NCBI RefSeq assembly: GCF_000092405.1
Contig: NC_014220.1
Coordinates: forward strand, 1,364,001-1,428,000
Origin: Syntrophothermus lipocalidus DSM 12680
GTDB lineage: Bacteria; Bacillota; Syntrophomonadia; Syntrophomonadales; Syntrophothermaceae
Reading direction: 5' to 3'
Length of the DNA: 64,000 nucleotides
Below, piece after piece: positions 54,200-63,719 of the stretch. Each line of letters opens with the position of its first letter. Position 1 is the stretch's first letter. The translations under genes and the position numbers were made by a program. The notes under the pieces are model-generated. The model ran no database searches. It was given only the letters and a program-made list of their open reading frames with translations, and had not been told where the DNA came from.

Positions 54200-54211
54200 C
54201 CCCTTCACCTC

Positions 54212-54385
54212 TCACATCGGCTTCTTCGGTTTTTGCTGGTCTTCCGACTCGAACCTCACCCGGTTTTTGCACATGTCACAGATGTAAGTGCTGGAAGGCT
54301 TAGCAACTAGCTTCTGGTAGGCCGGATTATCCTCTGCAATCTCATATTTCTTCCCGCACAGGGCACAACGAGTAACCAGTGGCAT
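54212..54385 (-). CDS. Small zinc protein, DUF2197/YlaI-like
   Basis: 57 residues, beginning MPLVTRCALCGKKYEIAEDN and ending KPSSTYICDMCKNRVRFESE plus a Lys-rich tail. Two CxxC pairs about 33 residues apart suggest one zinc site. The pattern fits the YlaI-like DUF2197 family of Firmicutes. GGGGGAG lies six bases before the ATG. It ends 12 bases before the hydrolase start, so the two are probably one operon. Function unknown. Confidence 0.75.
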   Translation of the reverse strand: MPLVTRCALCGKKYEIAEDNPAYQKLVAKPSSTYICDMCKNRVRFESEDQQKPKKPM

Positions 54386-54607
54386 CAAACGCTCCCCCTT
54401 TCACAATTCCTCTCCTACCTAATTGTAATCGACGCGGGCAAATAATAGTCACTTATAGACACAGATTAATGCGGATTTACACAGATTTACAACGAATATC
54501 AGACATTTTTGACGATATTCGCAAAATAACGGTTCCTTGAGGGCTCTCGCGCGTCATTTTCTATACGCCTGGCTAGGGCCTAGGTTTTGGAGAGCGGCTT
54601 CTCAACG

Positions 54608-54642
54608 AAAAAGGCACCCGCCGGTCGTGCCGGAAGGGTGCC
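54608..54642 (-). terminator. Terminator of the chemoreceptor gene
   Basis: On the minus strand GGCACCC, TTCCGGCACGACCGGC, GGGTGCC and then TTTTTCG. The 7-bp outer stem encloses an inner CCGG..CCGG pairing and is followed by a T-run, 20 bases after the gene's stop codon. Confidence 0.8.
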
Positions 54643-54662
54643 ATAGCCCGATGACCCGGTTT

Positions 54663-56357
54663 TTAACCCGCTACCTTGAAGAGTTCGATAGATTTCTCCA
54701 GTTCGGCAATTACCCGGTTCAATTCCTCGGCCGAGGCGTTGACCTCCTGCAGTCCCGCCAGCTGCTCTCCCGCCAGAGTGTCTACCTGCTTTGCAGCCTC
54801 AGCCGTTTTCTGGGCCACTTCAGCCGTCCGGTTAACCGCCTGCAGGGCCGTGTCTGTTCCCGCTGCCATTTCTTCACTGGCTGCCGAGACCTCTTGAGCG
54901 TGTTCGGATATCTTCTTGATCCCATCGATAATGCCCTGGAAGGCCATCCCGGACTTAGCCACAACCTGGATACCGTTTGCTACCTCCCGGGTCCCGTCAT
55001 CCATCGCTTTTACCGCGCGCCCAGCTTCCTGCTGGATCTCGCCTATCAACACCGCTATCTTCTTCGCCGCTTCTGCCGACTCCTCGGCGAGTTTTCTAAC
55101 TTCTTCGGCTACGACCGCAAACCCACGCCCCTGTTCTCCTGCTCGAGCCGCTTCGATAGCAGCGTTAAGAGCCAGAAGGTTAGTCTGCTCGGCAATACCG
55201 GTGATAACGTCGACTATCTCCCCGATCCTCTGCGATTTTTCACCCAAACCCTGGACGATACCGGCCGTTGAATTTACCGTGCTGCTTATTACTTCCATCT
55301 GGCGCACCACTTGCTCGACCTGAATTCCGCCTTCTTCCGCTGTCTTACTGGCTTGCACTGAAGCGCTCGACGATTCCTGAGCTCCAACGGCCACCTGTTG
55401 AATACCGGCCGACATCTCTTTTATTATATCTCGGGTCTGCTGGGCCATATCCATCTGCAGGACCGCGTTATCCGCCATTTCCTGGCAACTGGCACTCATC
55501 CGCTCCATGAGACGGGCACTGGCATCTGACCTCTTCTTCAACTGCCCCGAAACCCCGGCGACGTTTTGAGCCAACCTCTGGGTCTGGGCGATGACCGAAG
55601 ATATCTTATCGATCATCACGTTGAGTGAGGCTCCAACTCTCCCGATCTCGTCTTTTGCATCCATTTCAACCTTACGCGTCAAGTCGCCTTCCGCAGCCCG
55701 CTGTATGCTCTCCTCAATCACTTGCAAGGGACCAGCAACACTGCGCGACAGAAGGAAAGCAGCCACACCGGCAAGCACGATACCGATCAAAGTGCCCCAC
55801 AGCATGTTCCGGGCCAAGCGCCCAGCCATCTCGTCATATGGGGTAGCCGGAACCCCTACGTAAAACATTCCGATGATCTTGCCTTGGGCGTCCTTTAGAG
55901 GAACATATGTAGTCAGGTTGCGGGTACCGGCCACGTCGGCTTCGCCCACGAATTTCTGCCCTTCTTTCAAAACCGCTTGTGCCACCTCAGGAGCGCACTG
56001 AGTACCCACCTTCCGCACTCCGTTGGCCTTGACGTTGGTCGAAACCCTGGTATCTCCTTTGAAGATGGTGCAGGTATCCCCGGTCTTTTCCCCCACTAGA
56101 TCGACTATCTCAAAATTCTCATCCATCAAAACATCGCCTTTGTAGAGCTTGCCATCAGAACCGATCGACCACTGCCCGGGGTACTTTTGATCCAGCAACT
56201 CGAGCCCCATATTCAGGTCGGAATCGAGCTTTTGTTCGGCCGCCTTTATTATCTCGTTCTTAAAGGCGGTAGAAGCGTAATACGCTATAGACCCCGTAAC
56301 TATAACGATGACGAGAGTAAAAACCAGCATCAACCTGGTTCCCACGTTGAGCCTCAT
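54663..56357 (-). CDS. Methyl-accepting chemotaxis protein with Cache sensor
   Basis: 564 residues. TM1 at about 9-31, an extracytoplasmic Cache-type sensor ([40 protein letters not shown]) to about 185, and TM2 near 188-210. A HAMP domain follows ([20 protein letters not shown]), then the coiled-coil signalling domain with hairpin tip [21 protein letters not shown]. The periplasmic-type sensor resembles those for small carboxylates, but the ligand is not known. The start ATG has GGGGAG upstream. Monocistronic, ending in a good terminator. Confidence 0.92.
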   Translation of the reverse strand: MRLNVGTRLMLVFTLVIVIVTGSIAYYASTAFKNEIIKAAEQKLDSDLNMGLELLDQKYPGQWSIGSDGKLYKGDVLMDENFEIVDLVGEKTGDTCTIFKGDTRVSTNVKANGVRKVGTQCAPEVAQAVLKEGQKFVGEADVAGTRNLTTYVPLKDAQGKIIGMFYVGVPATPYDEMAGRLARNMLWGTLIGIVLAGVAAFLLSRSVAGPLQVIEESIQRAAEGDLTRKVEMDAKDEIGRVGASLNVMIDKISSVIAQTQRLAQNVAGVSGQLKKRSDASARLMERMSASCQEMADNAVLQMDMAQQTRDIIKEMSAGIQQVAVGAQESSSASVQASKTAEEGGIQVEQVVRQMEVISSTVNSTAGIVQGLGEKSQRIGEIVDVITGIAEQTNLLALNAAIEAARAGEQGRGFAVVAEEVRKLAEESAEAAKKIAVLIGEIQQEAGRAVKAMDDGTREVANGIQVVAKSGMAFQGIIDGIKKISEHAQEVSAASEEMAAGTDTALQAVNRTAEVAQKTAEAAKQVDTLAGEQLAGLQEVNASAEELNRVIAELEKSIELFKVAG

Positions 56358-56423
56358 TCTCGTAATCTCCCCTCTCCCACGATATACGCCCGCTACTTTC
56401 CATCACAACCAGTGTTGCAAAAC

Positions 56424-57194
56424 CTACGACAAGTGATGATGTGCCTCTGCCAGTGCTACCTTCTCCCCGCACTTCGGGCAGAACAGATTGCCCTCTTCAT
56501 CGGCTACAAGCCCTAAAATCCTGGCCACGTCGTTCACCTTTATTTCACCCAACAGCATATCGTCGGCATCGATCTCAGCCAGCGATTTGAAACCGAATTC
56601 CCATCTCGGCATCTGAACCCACAGGTTGTAAAGAACACGGTACCAGTTGCTCATGACATACCTTAGATCGTACATCCGGGTCAGAAGATCCATCTGCTGT
56701 AGCAATTCGCTAAGGGTACGGCTATTCAACGCGATTCGTATCACCTGTTCGCTCTTGAGATTGCCACCGCTGAAGCTGTTCAAAACAGATTCCAAGCCTT
56801 GCTTCACTTCCTGCCACAAATCAAAGTGCAAAGCGCGCGCCAGATCGTCCATGCCGAAAGAAAAGGCCACTTCATACTTTTTTCTAGCCTCCAAAATATA
56901 GAGCGGGTCTTTAACCTCCGGCAGGTGTACGATATCTCCGGATGAAATGATGAGTCTTGGATCTCGTTCTATTTCCTCCAACAACCGATCCCACCACGGC
57001 ACGAGCTTAAGGTTAGCCAGCTTTTCCACCCCAGCCACAGCATCCGGCAAAGGCATGGCCCCGGTCAAGCGAAGGAGTCCCAGAATGTACTCCCGCCCAC
57101 GCTGAAGAATCCGTTCCCCTGAGCTACCTTCGGCCCGGTCCAAATCCTTCTCAATCGCTTCAACTATGTCATATGGAATCCCCCCTCTTTCCAC
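56424..57194 (-). CDS. Unknown protein with C-terminal zinc ribbon
   Basis: About 256 residues. The start is uncertain: the frame is open to 57287, but similarity to a coding N-terminus begins near IPYDIVEAIEKDLDRAEG, so I used the GTG at 57194. Mostly helical, with LVPWWDRLLEEIERDPRLII and WYRVLYNLWVQMPRWEFGFK. The end carries GNLFCPKCGEKVALAEAHHH, one CxxC plus two His, a likely zinc site. The front overlaps the small TPR-like gene. It belongs to a three-gene minus-strand set of unknown role. Confidence 0.6.
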   Translation of the reverse strand: MERGGIPYDIVEAIEKDLDRAEGSSGERILQRGREYILGLLRLTGAMPLPDAVAGVEKLANLKLVPWWDRLLEEIERDPRLIISSGDIVHLPEVKDPLYILEARKKYEVAFSFGMDDLARALHFDLWQEVKQGLESVLNSFSGGNLKSEQVIRIALNSRTLSELLQQMDLLTRMYDLRYVMSNWYRVLYNLWVQMPRWEFGFKSLAEIDADDMLLGEIKVNDVARILGLVADEEGNLFCPKCGEKVALAEAHHHLS

Positions 57195-57397
57195 TCCTTC
57201 AGTGCCAAAGAAAGAGCTTCCTTCAGGTATTGCCGAGCCATTCCCCGCTCCTCGGCAACAAAAAAGGAAGCCTTTCCTAAACCCCAATAGTCGGAAAAAT
57301 CGCCTCCTCCACCACTAATGCGGGCGTGAAAATCTCGCACAGCCTTTTCATAATCCCTGCTTTTAAGCCAATCCCAACCCGAACAGGTATCCTGCAT
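57164..57397 (-). CDS. Small TPR-like protein
   Basis: 77 residues from an ATG with GGAAGG six bases upstream. It reads WDWLKSRDYEKAVRDFHARI, then YWGLGKASFFVAEERGMARQ, which resembles a pair of TPR helices. It overlaps the beginning of the zinc-ribbon gene. The two might once have been a single gene (TPR front, zinc-ribbon back) now split by a frame change near 57170-57190. Confidence 0.5.
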   Translation of the reverse strand: MQDTCSGWDWLKSRDYEKAVRDFHARISGGGGDFSDYWGLGKASFFVAEERGMARQYLKEALSLALKEWKEGGFHMT

Positions 57398-57430
57398 GTA
57401 AGCCTTCCTTCCAGCAACAGTCTTTTGCTT

Positions 57431-57640
57431 TTAGCTCCAAGACAACACCAGCAACCGCCCAACACAATCCTCGCACATGATAAGCCCGAATTGCAGACCA
57501 AAAGCCATGCACTCCGAGCACATCAGAACCCCGCACATTAAGCATTTGCGCAAAGCCTGTCTTTGCGGGTGCTGGTCACAAATCAGGAGCATGCCCGCCA
57601 TCAAATCTATGCTATTAACAGATTGGCTTCGACGTTTCAT
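57431..57640 (-). CDS. Small B-box-like zinc protein
   Basis: 69 residues. After about 20 residues the pattern CDQHPQRQALRKCLMCGVLM CSEC and IMCEDC gives C-x2-H, C-x2-C, C-x2-C and C-x2-C spacing like a B-box zinc finger. The start ATG has AGAAGGAA upstream. It is the first of three minus-strand genes (57640 to 56424) with short gaps or overlaps. No known function in bacteria. Confidence 0.55.
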   Translation of the reverse strand: MKRRSQSVNSIDLMAGMLLICDQHPQRQALRKCLMCGVLMCSECMAFGLQFGLIMCEDCVGRLLVLSWS

Positions 57641-57704
57641 CCATTTTTCCTTCTTCTTTCCTATATTTTCTTTAATCGTAATCTAAATTATAACCGTGGA
57701 TGGG

Positions 57705-58016
57705 TCATTTAATGACTTTCATGTACGACACGTGGCTATAATTGAATACCCCTATGACATGACCTCCCGCATCATAAAGGTAGTTGGTTGATGACCCGCC
57801 TACATAAACCGTGCCCTCCTTTGACACGCCGAGTTCTTTAACGTAGCCGACCAGCATCGACCCATCGCTGAAGTGAATTTCCACTTTTATCAATGGTTTG
57901 TGTTCGTCGGCTTGATCGCTGCTGATAAGTCCATTCCATTCCATGCTCCAACCAGCCACTATTCCAACCGTCAAGAGTACCAACGCTAAGAAGGCCCACC
58001 CCCATCGCCTGCTCAT
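57705..58016 (-). CDS. Small membrane-anchored protein
   Basis: 103 residues with an N-terminal transmembrane helix or uncleaved signal (WGWAFLALVLLTVGIVAGW) and a short extracytoplasmic domain (LIKVEIHFSDGSMLVGYVKE, TVYVGGSSTNYLYDAGGHVI) rich in beta strands. Its ATG overlaps the stop of the Lon-like protease gene (ATGA), so it is translationally coupled. I do not recognise the family. Confidence 0.65.
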   Translation of the reverse strand: MSRRWGWAFLALVLLTVGIVAGWSMEWNGLISSDQADEHKPLIKVEIHFSDGSMLVGYVKELGVSKEGTVYVGGSSTNYLYDAGGHVIGVFNYSHVSYMKVIK

Positions 58017-60469
58017 TTCCCTTCCCTCCTTGGCCGGATCCGTCTTCCTCGGGGCAAAACTTCTGCCTGTCCCTGGCGGCCAATGCCCCTGGTCCTGCGC
58101 TCAGCCCACTTAGCTAACTGCCGGTCAACCAGGTAATGGACACTGTCCTTAGTGAAATCTCCATTTGCCTCCCTCTTACCGGCAGGTTTTCCCATCAGTA
58201 TCTCGATGCCCTCGTTAACATGGCCAATGGCCCAGATCGAGAATTTTCCTTTCCTAACTGCGTCTACTATCTCATCCGGCAGCATCAAGTTAGCTATGTT
58301 TTGCTTGGGAATGATAACTCCTTGACGCCCATCCAGTCCTTTTAGCTTACATACCTTGAAAAATCCCTCGATTTTCTGGTTTACGCCTCCTATGGGCTGG
58401 ATCTCTCCGTTCTGGTTAATAGAGCCGGTCACCGCTATCCCCTGCCGGATAGGAACTCCCGAAAGGCTGGAAAGTATGGCAAACAGCTCCGCGGCCGAAG
58501 CGCTGTCACCTTCGATCCCCTCGTACGTCTGCTCAAAAGTCAAGCTGGCGGATAGGGAAAGCGGTTTGTCCTGGGCGTATTGGGCCCCCAGGTATCCTGC
58601 CAAGGTTAAGACCCCTTTGGTGTGTATGCTCCCGCTCATCCGCACTTCCCGCTCGATGTTGATTACACCTTTCTCACCCATGAAGGTGCGGGCGGTTATG
58701 CGGCATGGTTTGCCAAACCAGTAATCGCCCAACGAATACACAGCCAGACCGTTGATCTGCCCGACTGCCTCCCCGTGAACGTCTATTATGATCGTTCCCT
58801 CACTTATGAGTTCCAGGACTTTGGCCTCTAAAAGGTCAGAGCGGGAACGCTTTTCGTCTATCGCTTTTTGAACATGCCGCTTTTCTACGCGCTCGCATTT
58901 TTCTCGGGAAGCCCATACGTTGGCCTCAAAAATGATGTCGTTTATGCGGTCGAACAACGTGGTTAGTTTCTTTTGATCTTCAGCCAGCCAGGTGCCGTAA
59001 TCGACCAGCCTGGCTACCGCTTCTCTAGTAAAATGGCGCAACCCGTGCCGCCTAACCACGCAACTCACAAACTGGGCGTATTTGGAAACGTGCTCGCCGG
59101 TCCGGGGCATCTCCACTTCAAAGTCTGCCCTGATCTTGAAAAGCTGGCGGAACTCCTCGTCATAGGTGTACAGGAGATAATACATTAACGGTTCTCCGAT
59201 GAGAATCACCTTGACTTCGACCGGCATGGGTTCCGGTTCCAGTACTTCCGAGCTGGTTACGCTAAAAGTCTTCAAAACGCTCTCTATGGTTATCTCCCGG
59301 TTCTTGAGAACCCTTTTCAGGGTATCCCAAACAAAAAAGTTCTTAAAAAGATCGGTCACGTGCAGGATAAGGTACCCTCCGTTGGCGCGGTGAACTGCTC
59401 CTGCCCGAACCCGTGTGAAATCAGTGGACAGTATGCCGAATTCGCTCTCGTACTCGATGGTGCCAAAGAGGTTGGCGTAAGTAGGGTTTGTCTCGTAAAC
59501 GACAGGCGCGTGGTCCCGTCCCTCGTTATCTACAAGCACATTGACCTTGTACCTTTTAAATGCGGCCTTTTTGTCTATACGGCGAAAAAGTGCGGCCGGA
59601 AACTGCATCTCTTCCTGTTGTCCTGCAAACAACTCCAGGTTCTCCAGCACGTCCTGGTGAACCTCCTCTAGGTAAGAAATAACCTTAGCATGCTCCCGGT
59701 AAGTCTCGTATAACGCCGCGAAGTATGGAACCATCACACTACGCGCGGTTTCTACCTCCAGCACCCGCATTTTCTCCCTCACGGTCCGCTCGAGTTCCTT
59801 GTATTCGCGCATAGCCTCGTTTATCTTTTCCTGCAAGGCCTTGCTCCGCTCCAGCAGTTCTTGTTTGGTCTCGTCATCGAGGGTGGCAAACTCCTCCTGG
59901 TCCAGCGGTTTCCCGTCTCGCAGCGGAATAGTGCTTATCCCGTGCTGGCTGCGGGAAATAGTAAACCCCTCAGCTTGGGCCATTTTCTCCAGTTTCTGAT
60001 ACATAAGGTTGGTGCTATCGAGGAAACTTCCTAGAATTCTGTTTCTGTGCATCTCAAAATGCTGGCTTTCGAAGGCTTTAGAAATCATTTTGCGCAGGTT
60101 GTTAACCAACCGGTCCATATCACGAGCGAGTCGCCTGCCCTTCCCTGCCGGTAACTGCAGAAGCCGCGGGCGATCGGGATTGCGGAAATTAAAAACGTAG
60201 CACCAATCGAAGGGAGCAGGGTCCTGTTGTGCTCTCTTTTCAACCAGGTTCCTCGCCAGGGTAACCTTCCCGGTGCCGCTGATGCCGGCAAGAAAGATGT
60301 TGTAGCCTTCGCTCTTTATGTCCAAACCAAACTCAACCGATTTGACTGCCCTCTCCTGCCCAATAATTCCTTCAAGAGGCTCAAGCTCTGCTGTCGATGC
60401 GAATGGGAAGTCCTTAGGATCGCACAGTTTCCTCAAATCCTTAGGTTTCAGCTTACTCAGTGTAGTCAC
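58013..60469 (-). CDS. Lon-family AAA+ protease (LonB/YcbZ-like)
   Basis: 818 residues from a GTG preceded by GAGGAGGG. The N-terminus goes straight into the AAA+ module (EGIIGQERAVKSVEFGLDIK, Walker A in AGISGTGKVT). A long helical insertion lies at about 140-280, and the ATPase resumes with RANGGYLILHVTDLFKNFFVW. The C-terminal Lon proteolytic domain has VTGSINQNGEIQPIGGVNQK and EGDSASAAE, supplying the catalytic Ser and Lys. No LAN domain is present, as in the soluble YcbZ-type branch. It degrades misfolded proteins using ATP. Confidence 0.88.
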   Translation of the reverse strand: MTTLSKLKPKDLRKLCDPKDFPFASTAELEPLEGIIGQERAVKSVEFGLDIKSEGYNIFLAGISGTGKVTLARNLVEKRAQQDPAPFDWCYVFNFRNPDRPRLLQLPAGKGRRLARDMDRLVNNLRKMISKAFESQHFEMHRNRILGSFLDSTNLMYQKLEKMAQAEGFTISRSQHGISTIPLRDGKPLDQEEFATLDDETKQELLERSKALQEKINEAMREYKELERTVREKMRVLEVETARSVMVPYFAALYETYREHAKVISYLEEVHQDVLENLELFAGQQEEMQFPAALFRRIDKKAAFKRYKVNVLVDNEGRDHAPVVYETNPTYANLFGTIEYESEFGILSTDFTRVRAGAVHRANGGYLILHVTDLFKNFFVWDTLKRVLKNREITIESVLKTFSVTSSEVLEPEPMPVEVKVILIGEPLMYYLLYTYDEEFRQLFKIRADFEVEMPRTGEHVSKYAQFVSCVVRRHGLRHFTREAVARLVDYGTWLAEDQKKLTTLFDRINDIIFEANVWASREKCERVEKRHVQKAIDEKRSRSDLLEAKVLELISEGTIIIDVHGEAVGQINGLAVYSLGDYWFGKPCRITARTFMGEKGVINIEREVRMSGSIHTKGVLTLAGYLGAQYAQDKPLSLSASLTFEQTYEGIEGDSASAAELFAILSSLSGVPIRQGIAVTGSINQNGEIQPIGGVNQKIEGFFKVCKLKGLDGRQGVIIPKQNIANLMLPDEIVDAVRKGKFSIWAIGHVNEGIEILMGKPAGKREANGDFTKDSVHYLVDRQLAKWAERRTRGIGRQGQAEVLPRGRRIRPRREGK

Positions 60470-60499
60470 CCCTCCTCAAAACGCCTTCATTTACCAACC

Positions 60500-61342
60500 C
60501 TATATCTTAAAATGGAATCCCGTCTCCCCTTTTTTCACCTTGTTCCCGAAATGCCCGTACAGCCGAGCTGCCGCGTAGAAGCCGGTACAATGGGCAACGA
60601 CCAGTCTTTGTATATCGTATGACTCTAAAGCCCGAAAAGTCTTCTCTAGCCTCTCCTCGCCAGCAGACATAAGGTGAGTTCCTCCTATGAATGCCTGGAT
60701 CCTGCTACACCCTGTCAGCTTTTGGGCATACTCCAAGGTGTTGATTAGCCCCGAATGAGCGCACCCGCTAACTACTACCAGCCCTTCGGGGTGGTCTATT
60801 ATTACAGCCTGGTCATCGACCAATAGGTCGGTCTCGTAGTCATCGGCTTCATTCCTGCGACGCAGGAACTGCCCGCCTGTGTCTTCATAAGAATTGGTAC
60901 GGGGAATTGCTCCCGATACCAGTACCCCTGGCCTCAGCTCGTACGCCGAAGAATTTTCGACAATAGTGCTGCCGAGCCTCGCCACCTCTTCTCTGGTAAC
61001 CCTCATCCCTATAAAACGGGGCTCGTCGAAACCGGGCAGGCCTGCCACGAACTTGGGTAACCACGCGTCGGGATGAATAATAACCCGCCGCCCGCCCCGC
61101 ATCTTGAGCAAGGCCTCCAAGCCCCCGGTATGATCGAAATGCCCGTGGCTGATCACGATGTCGTCTAAGAAGTCCAGGTCCACACCCATCCTTTTGGCAT
61201 TGACAAATAAGGCATCTTTAGAACCGGTATCGAATAGGAAACGATAGTCCTCCACCTGCACCATAGCTGCAAATCCATATTCCCCTACCAGTCGTGAATC
61301 TGGGGTGGTGTTTTCCACCAAAATTGTAACCGTGACCCGCAT
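60500..61342 (-). CDS. MBL-fold metallohydrolase
   Basis: 280 residues. The metal-binding HxHxDH motif is SHGHFDHTGG near residue 65. Further ligands fit VSGCAHSGLINT near 193 and a final VVAHCTGFYAA. The organisation matches the metallo-hydrolases annotated as related to methanopterin-type synthase accessory proteins (7,8-dihydropterin-6-methyl-type). The true substrate is unknown. GGGGGGAACGGG lies before the ATG. It ends about 30 bases before the Lon-like gene start on the same strand and may be in its operon. Confidence 0.83.
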   Translation of the reverse strand: MRVTVTILVENTTPDSRLVGEYGFAAMVQVEDYRFLFDTGSKDALFVNAKRMGVDLDFLDDIVISHGHFDHTGGLEALLKMRGGRRVIIHPDAWLPKFVAGLPGFDEPRFIGMRVTREEVARLGSTIVENSSAYELRPGVLVSGAIPRTNSYEDTGGQFLRRRNEADDYETDLLVDDQAVIIDHPEGLVVVSGCAHSGLINTLEYAQKLTGCSRIQAFIGGTHLMSAGEERLEKTFRALESYDIQRLVVAHCTGFYAAARLYGHFGNKVKKGETGFHFKI

Positions 61343-61508
61343 CCCGTTCCCCCCTTCTTGCCCCTAATTCGCCCGCTTTTTCCGTGAATAGGTGATTAAT
61401 TATCCAGTTGCCCGAACATTTCCTGCTAAACGATGAACTGACGGATCAAGGCTTAGGTCGAGCATCTTATCTTTTCCTAGCGTCAAAACTGTAACTATTT
61501 TCCCCTTT

Positions 61509-63449
61509 TTATGGCTCAAAATCAATAGCCGTGTTTGGAATCAGATCCCACCAAGACTGGTGAACGTAACACATTTCGTTCGGTTCTGTCCCCTTGACGA
61601 AGGCCGCTTTCATTACCCTAGGACAGGATTCCGTCGCCACCAATCCAGTATCCATGCAGATATTAATGTTAATGATGTCGTCCGGAACGGGGAAGTATTC
61701 GACCGGAAGCTTCTCGGAGGCCTTTCGCATAAAGTTTGCCCAGATAGGACCCGCAATGCGCCCTCCAGGCAGGTCTACGGTTCTGGTCTGGGTGTCGTAA
61801 CCGACCCATACCGCACACGACAGCTGTGGGGTATAACCTACAAACCAGGCGTCCCGGTATTCTTGAGTGGTCCCGGTTTTCCCCGCCGCCGGTCTCCCCA
61901 CCAAGCTTTTCAGGTGAGAAGCGGTGCCTCCCGGTTCTAATACCCCTTCCAGCATATCTGTTATTATGTATGCGTTTTCGGGCGAGACCAACCTGGACTG
62001 TCGCGGGTGGTGCTCTTCAAGCACTTGTCCGTTTCGGTCCAACACCTTGATGATGGCTACCGGTTCAGCCCTAACGCCGCCGTTGGCAAAAGCGGTGAGA
62101 GCCGACGCCATCTCCAAAGGGGTTACTTCAGATGTGCCGAGAGCCAGCGAAAGCACGGGTCTGATCTTACCGCTGAAACCGAATTTCTTCGCCCATTCTG
62201 CAAATCGTTTCGGGCCAACGCTGTTGTTCAGTTTGACCGATACCACGTTATCCGACACCATTATGGCTTCTTTTAGAGTGAAGTCCCGGTAGTGGTAGGG
62301 CTGGTCGCCATAGTCAGTTGGCCGGTATACCGTACCGTCAGGCTGTGGAAATTCGACCCAATCGCAGGTAAAGGTAGAGGCCGCAGTGTACCCCTCTTCT
62401 ATGGCCAGCGAATACAAAAATGGCTTGAAAGCGGAACCGGGCTGTCGGTAAGCGTTGATGGCCCGGTTAAACTGGCTCTGAGCAAAATCCCTCCCCCCTA
62501 TCATGGCCTTTATATACCCTGACCTGGCGTCAACCGCCACCAAAGCCGCCTGTAGGTCCTTGTCTTTATCTTTCATGGTGTCGTCATAGGCTTCTTGCGC
62601 CGCTTCCTGCATATCCAGGTCTAAACCAGTGTATATCTTCAGCCCGCCCTGGTAAACCATGCGGGCCCCGTACTTCTTGACCAGGTAATCTATAACCATG
62701 TCGGCAAAATAAGGGGCATCCCCTTTGATGAACCTGGCCCTGCGGTACTGAAGTGGTTGGCGTAGAGCTCGTTTCGCCTCCTCCTCGCTTATCTTTCCTT
62801 CTTCAACCATGCGCTCGAGAACGACCGATTGCCTGGATTTAGCGGCTTCAGGGTTTACAAACGGGTTGAAACGGCTGGGACGAGCAGGTATCCCTGCTAA
62901 AAGTGCGCTTTCAGCCAGGGTCAGGTCCGACGCCGATTTCGCAAAATAGGTACGGGCGGCGGCCTCCACCCCGTACGCCCCGTTGCCGAAATAAATGGTG
63001 TTGAGGTACATTTCCAGTATCTCATCCTTCGTGTACTGCTTCTCCAGTAAAAAAGTGTAATAGAGCTCCTTTATCTTCCGGGTTAAGGTCCTCTCCTGGG
63101 TCAAGAAGAGGTTCTTCGCGGTCTGCTGGGTTATGGTGCTACCTCCTTCTACCACCCGCAATTCACGCAAATCAACGAGCAAAGCACGCAGGACCCCCCC
63201 TAGATCAATACCGTGGTGCCGGTAAAAGTTCTTGTCCTCGACCGCGATAAACGCGTCAATCAGGTAGGGGGACACCTGATTCAACCCCACGCTGATGCGG
63301 TTTTGTTGGTATATCCCTTTTACTTCTCTCCCATTAATGTCATAGATTATAGACATCTGAGGAACGTTAAGCTCAGGCAGTTTCCATGTAAAACCGGCAC
63401 TCAGCACCACACTCAGAACCATCACGAGCCATAGCGTAATCTTCCGCAC
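61509..63449 (-). CDS. Class A penicillin-binding protein (PBP1A-like)
   Basis: 646 residues from a GTG (AGGTGG seven bases upstream). A TTG two codons earlier is equally possible. One N-terminal membrane helix. Glycosyltransferase family 51 domain: EDKNFYRHHGIDLGGVLRAL and GGSTITQQTAKNLFLTQERT. Transpeptidase domain: SxxK in QPGSAFKPFLYSL, SDN in VSDNVVSVKLNNS, and KTGTTQEYRDAWFVGYTP. It polymerises and crosslinks peptidoglycan. It has no additional C-terminal fibronectin or PASTA domain. Monocistronic on the minus strand. Confidence 0.93.
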   Translation of the reverse strand: MRKITLWLVMVLSVVLSAGFTWKLPELNVPQMSIIYDINGREVKGIYQQNRISVGLNQVSPYLIDAFIAVEDKNFYRHHGIDLGGVLRALLVDLRELRVVEGGSTITQQTAKNLFLTQERTLTRKIKELYYTFLLEKQYTKDEILEMYLNTIYFGNGAYGVEAAARTYFAKSASDLTLAESALLAGIPARPSRFNPFVNPEAAKSRQSVVLERMVEEGKISEEEAKRALRQPLQYRRARFIKGDAPYFADMVIDYLVKKYGARMVYQGGLKIYTGLDLDMQEAAQEAYDDTMKDKDKDLQAALVAVDARSGYIKAMIGGRDFAQSQFNRAINAYRQPGSAFKPFLYSLAIEEGYTAASTFTCDWVEFPQPDGTVYRPTDYGDQPYHYRDFTLKEAIMVSDNVVSVKLNNSVGPKRFAEWAKKFGFSGKIRPVLSLALGTSEVTPLEMASALTAFANGGVRAEPVAIIKVLDRNGQVLEEHHPRQSRLVSPENAYIITDMLEGVLEPGGTASHLKSLVGRPAAGKTGTTQEYRDAWFVGYTPQLSCAVWVGYDTQTRTVDLPGGRIAGPIWANFMRKASEKLPVEYFPVPDDIININICMDTGLVATESCPRVMKAAFVKGTEPNEMCYVHQSWWDLIPNTAIDFEP

Positions 63450-63658
63450 CGTCAATCCACCTCATGCCTAATTTTCCCAGGAAGAAAAAACTCTATCCCT
63501 ACTGAATTAGCAGATGGGCCGTATTGACAAGGCTACATGCCCGCCGTATATTGGTTATGGGCTAAGACTATTCTCGACAGCAAAGGGCGGTGGTAAGATG
63601 GATCCCATACCCTGGCGAAAATGTGCACAGCTTTATACCATCCTCAATCTACAAACCA

Positions 63659-63697
63659 GGAGGGTCGCGTTTTACCACCTCGTGAGCCGGACCCTCC
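63659..63697. other. Inverted repeat ahead of the CorA transporter gene
   Basis: GGAGGGTC (63659-63666) pairs with GACCCTCC (63690-63697) over a 23-base loop, ending just before the AAAGGAGG site of the downstream gene. It could influence translation. It does not show the conserved core of the Mg-sensing M-box. The rest of 63450-63719 shows nothing recognised. Confidence 0.4.
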
Positions 63698-63719
63698 GAT
63701 AGAAAGGAGGGGTACCCCT

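Noticed and set aside
63514-63702. 62-codon frame before the CorA transporter
   Set aside because: It spans the untranslated leader and hairpin of that gene and shows no similarity to any family I know.
63456-63719. Magnesium-sensing M-box riboswitch before the CorA transporter
   Set aside because: A hairpin is present, but I could not find the conserved M-box core sequences, and no terminator-type stem with T-run follows.
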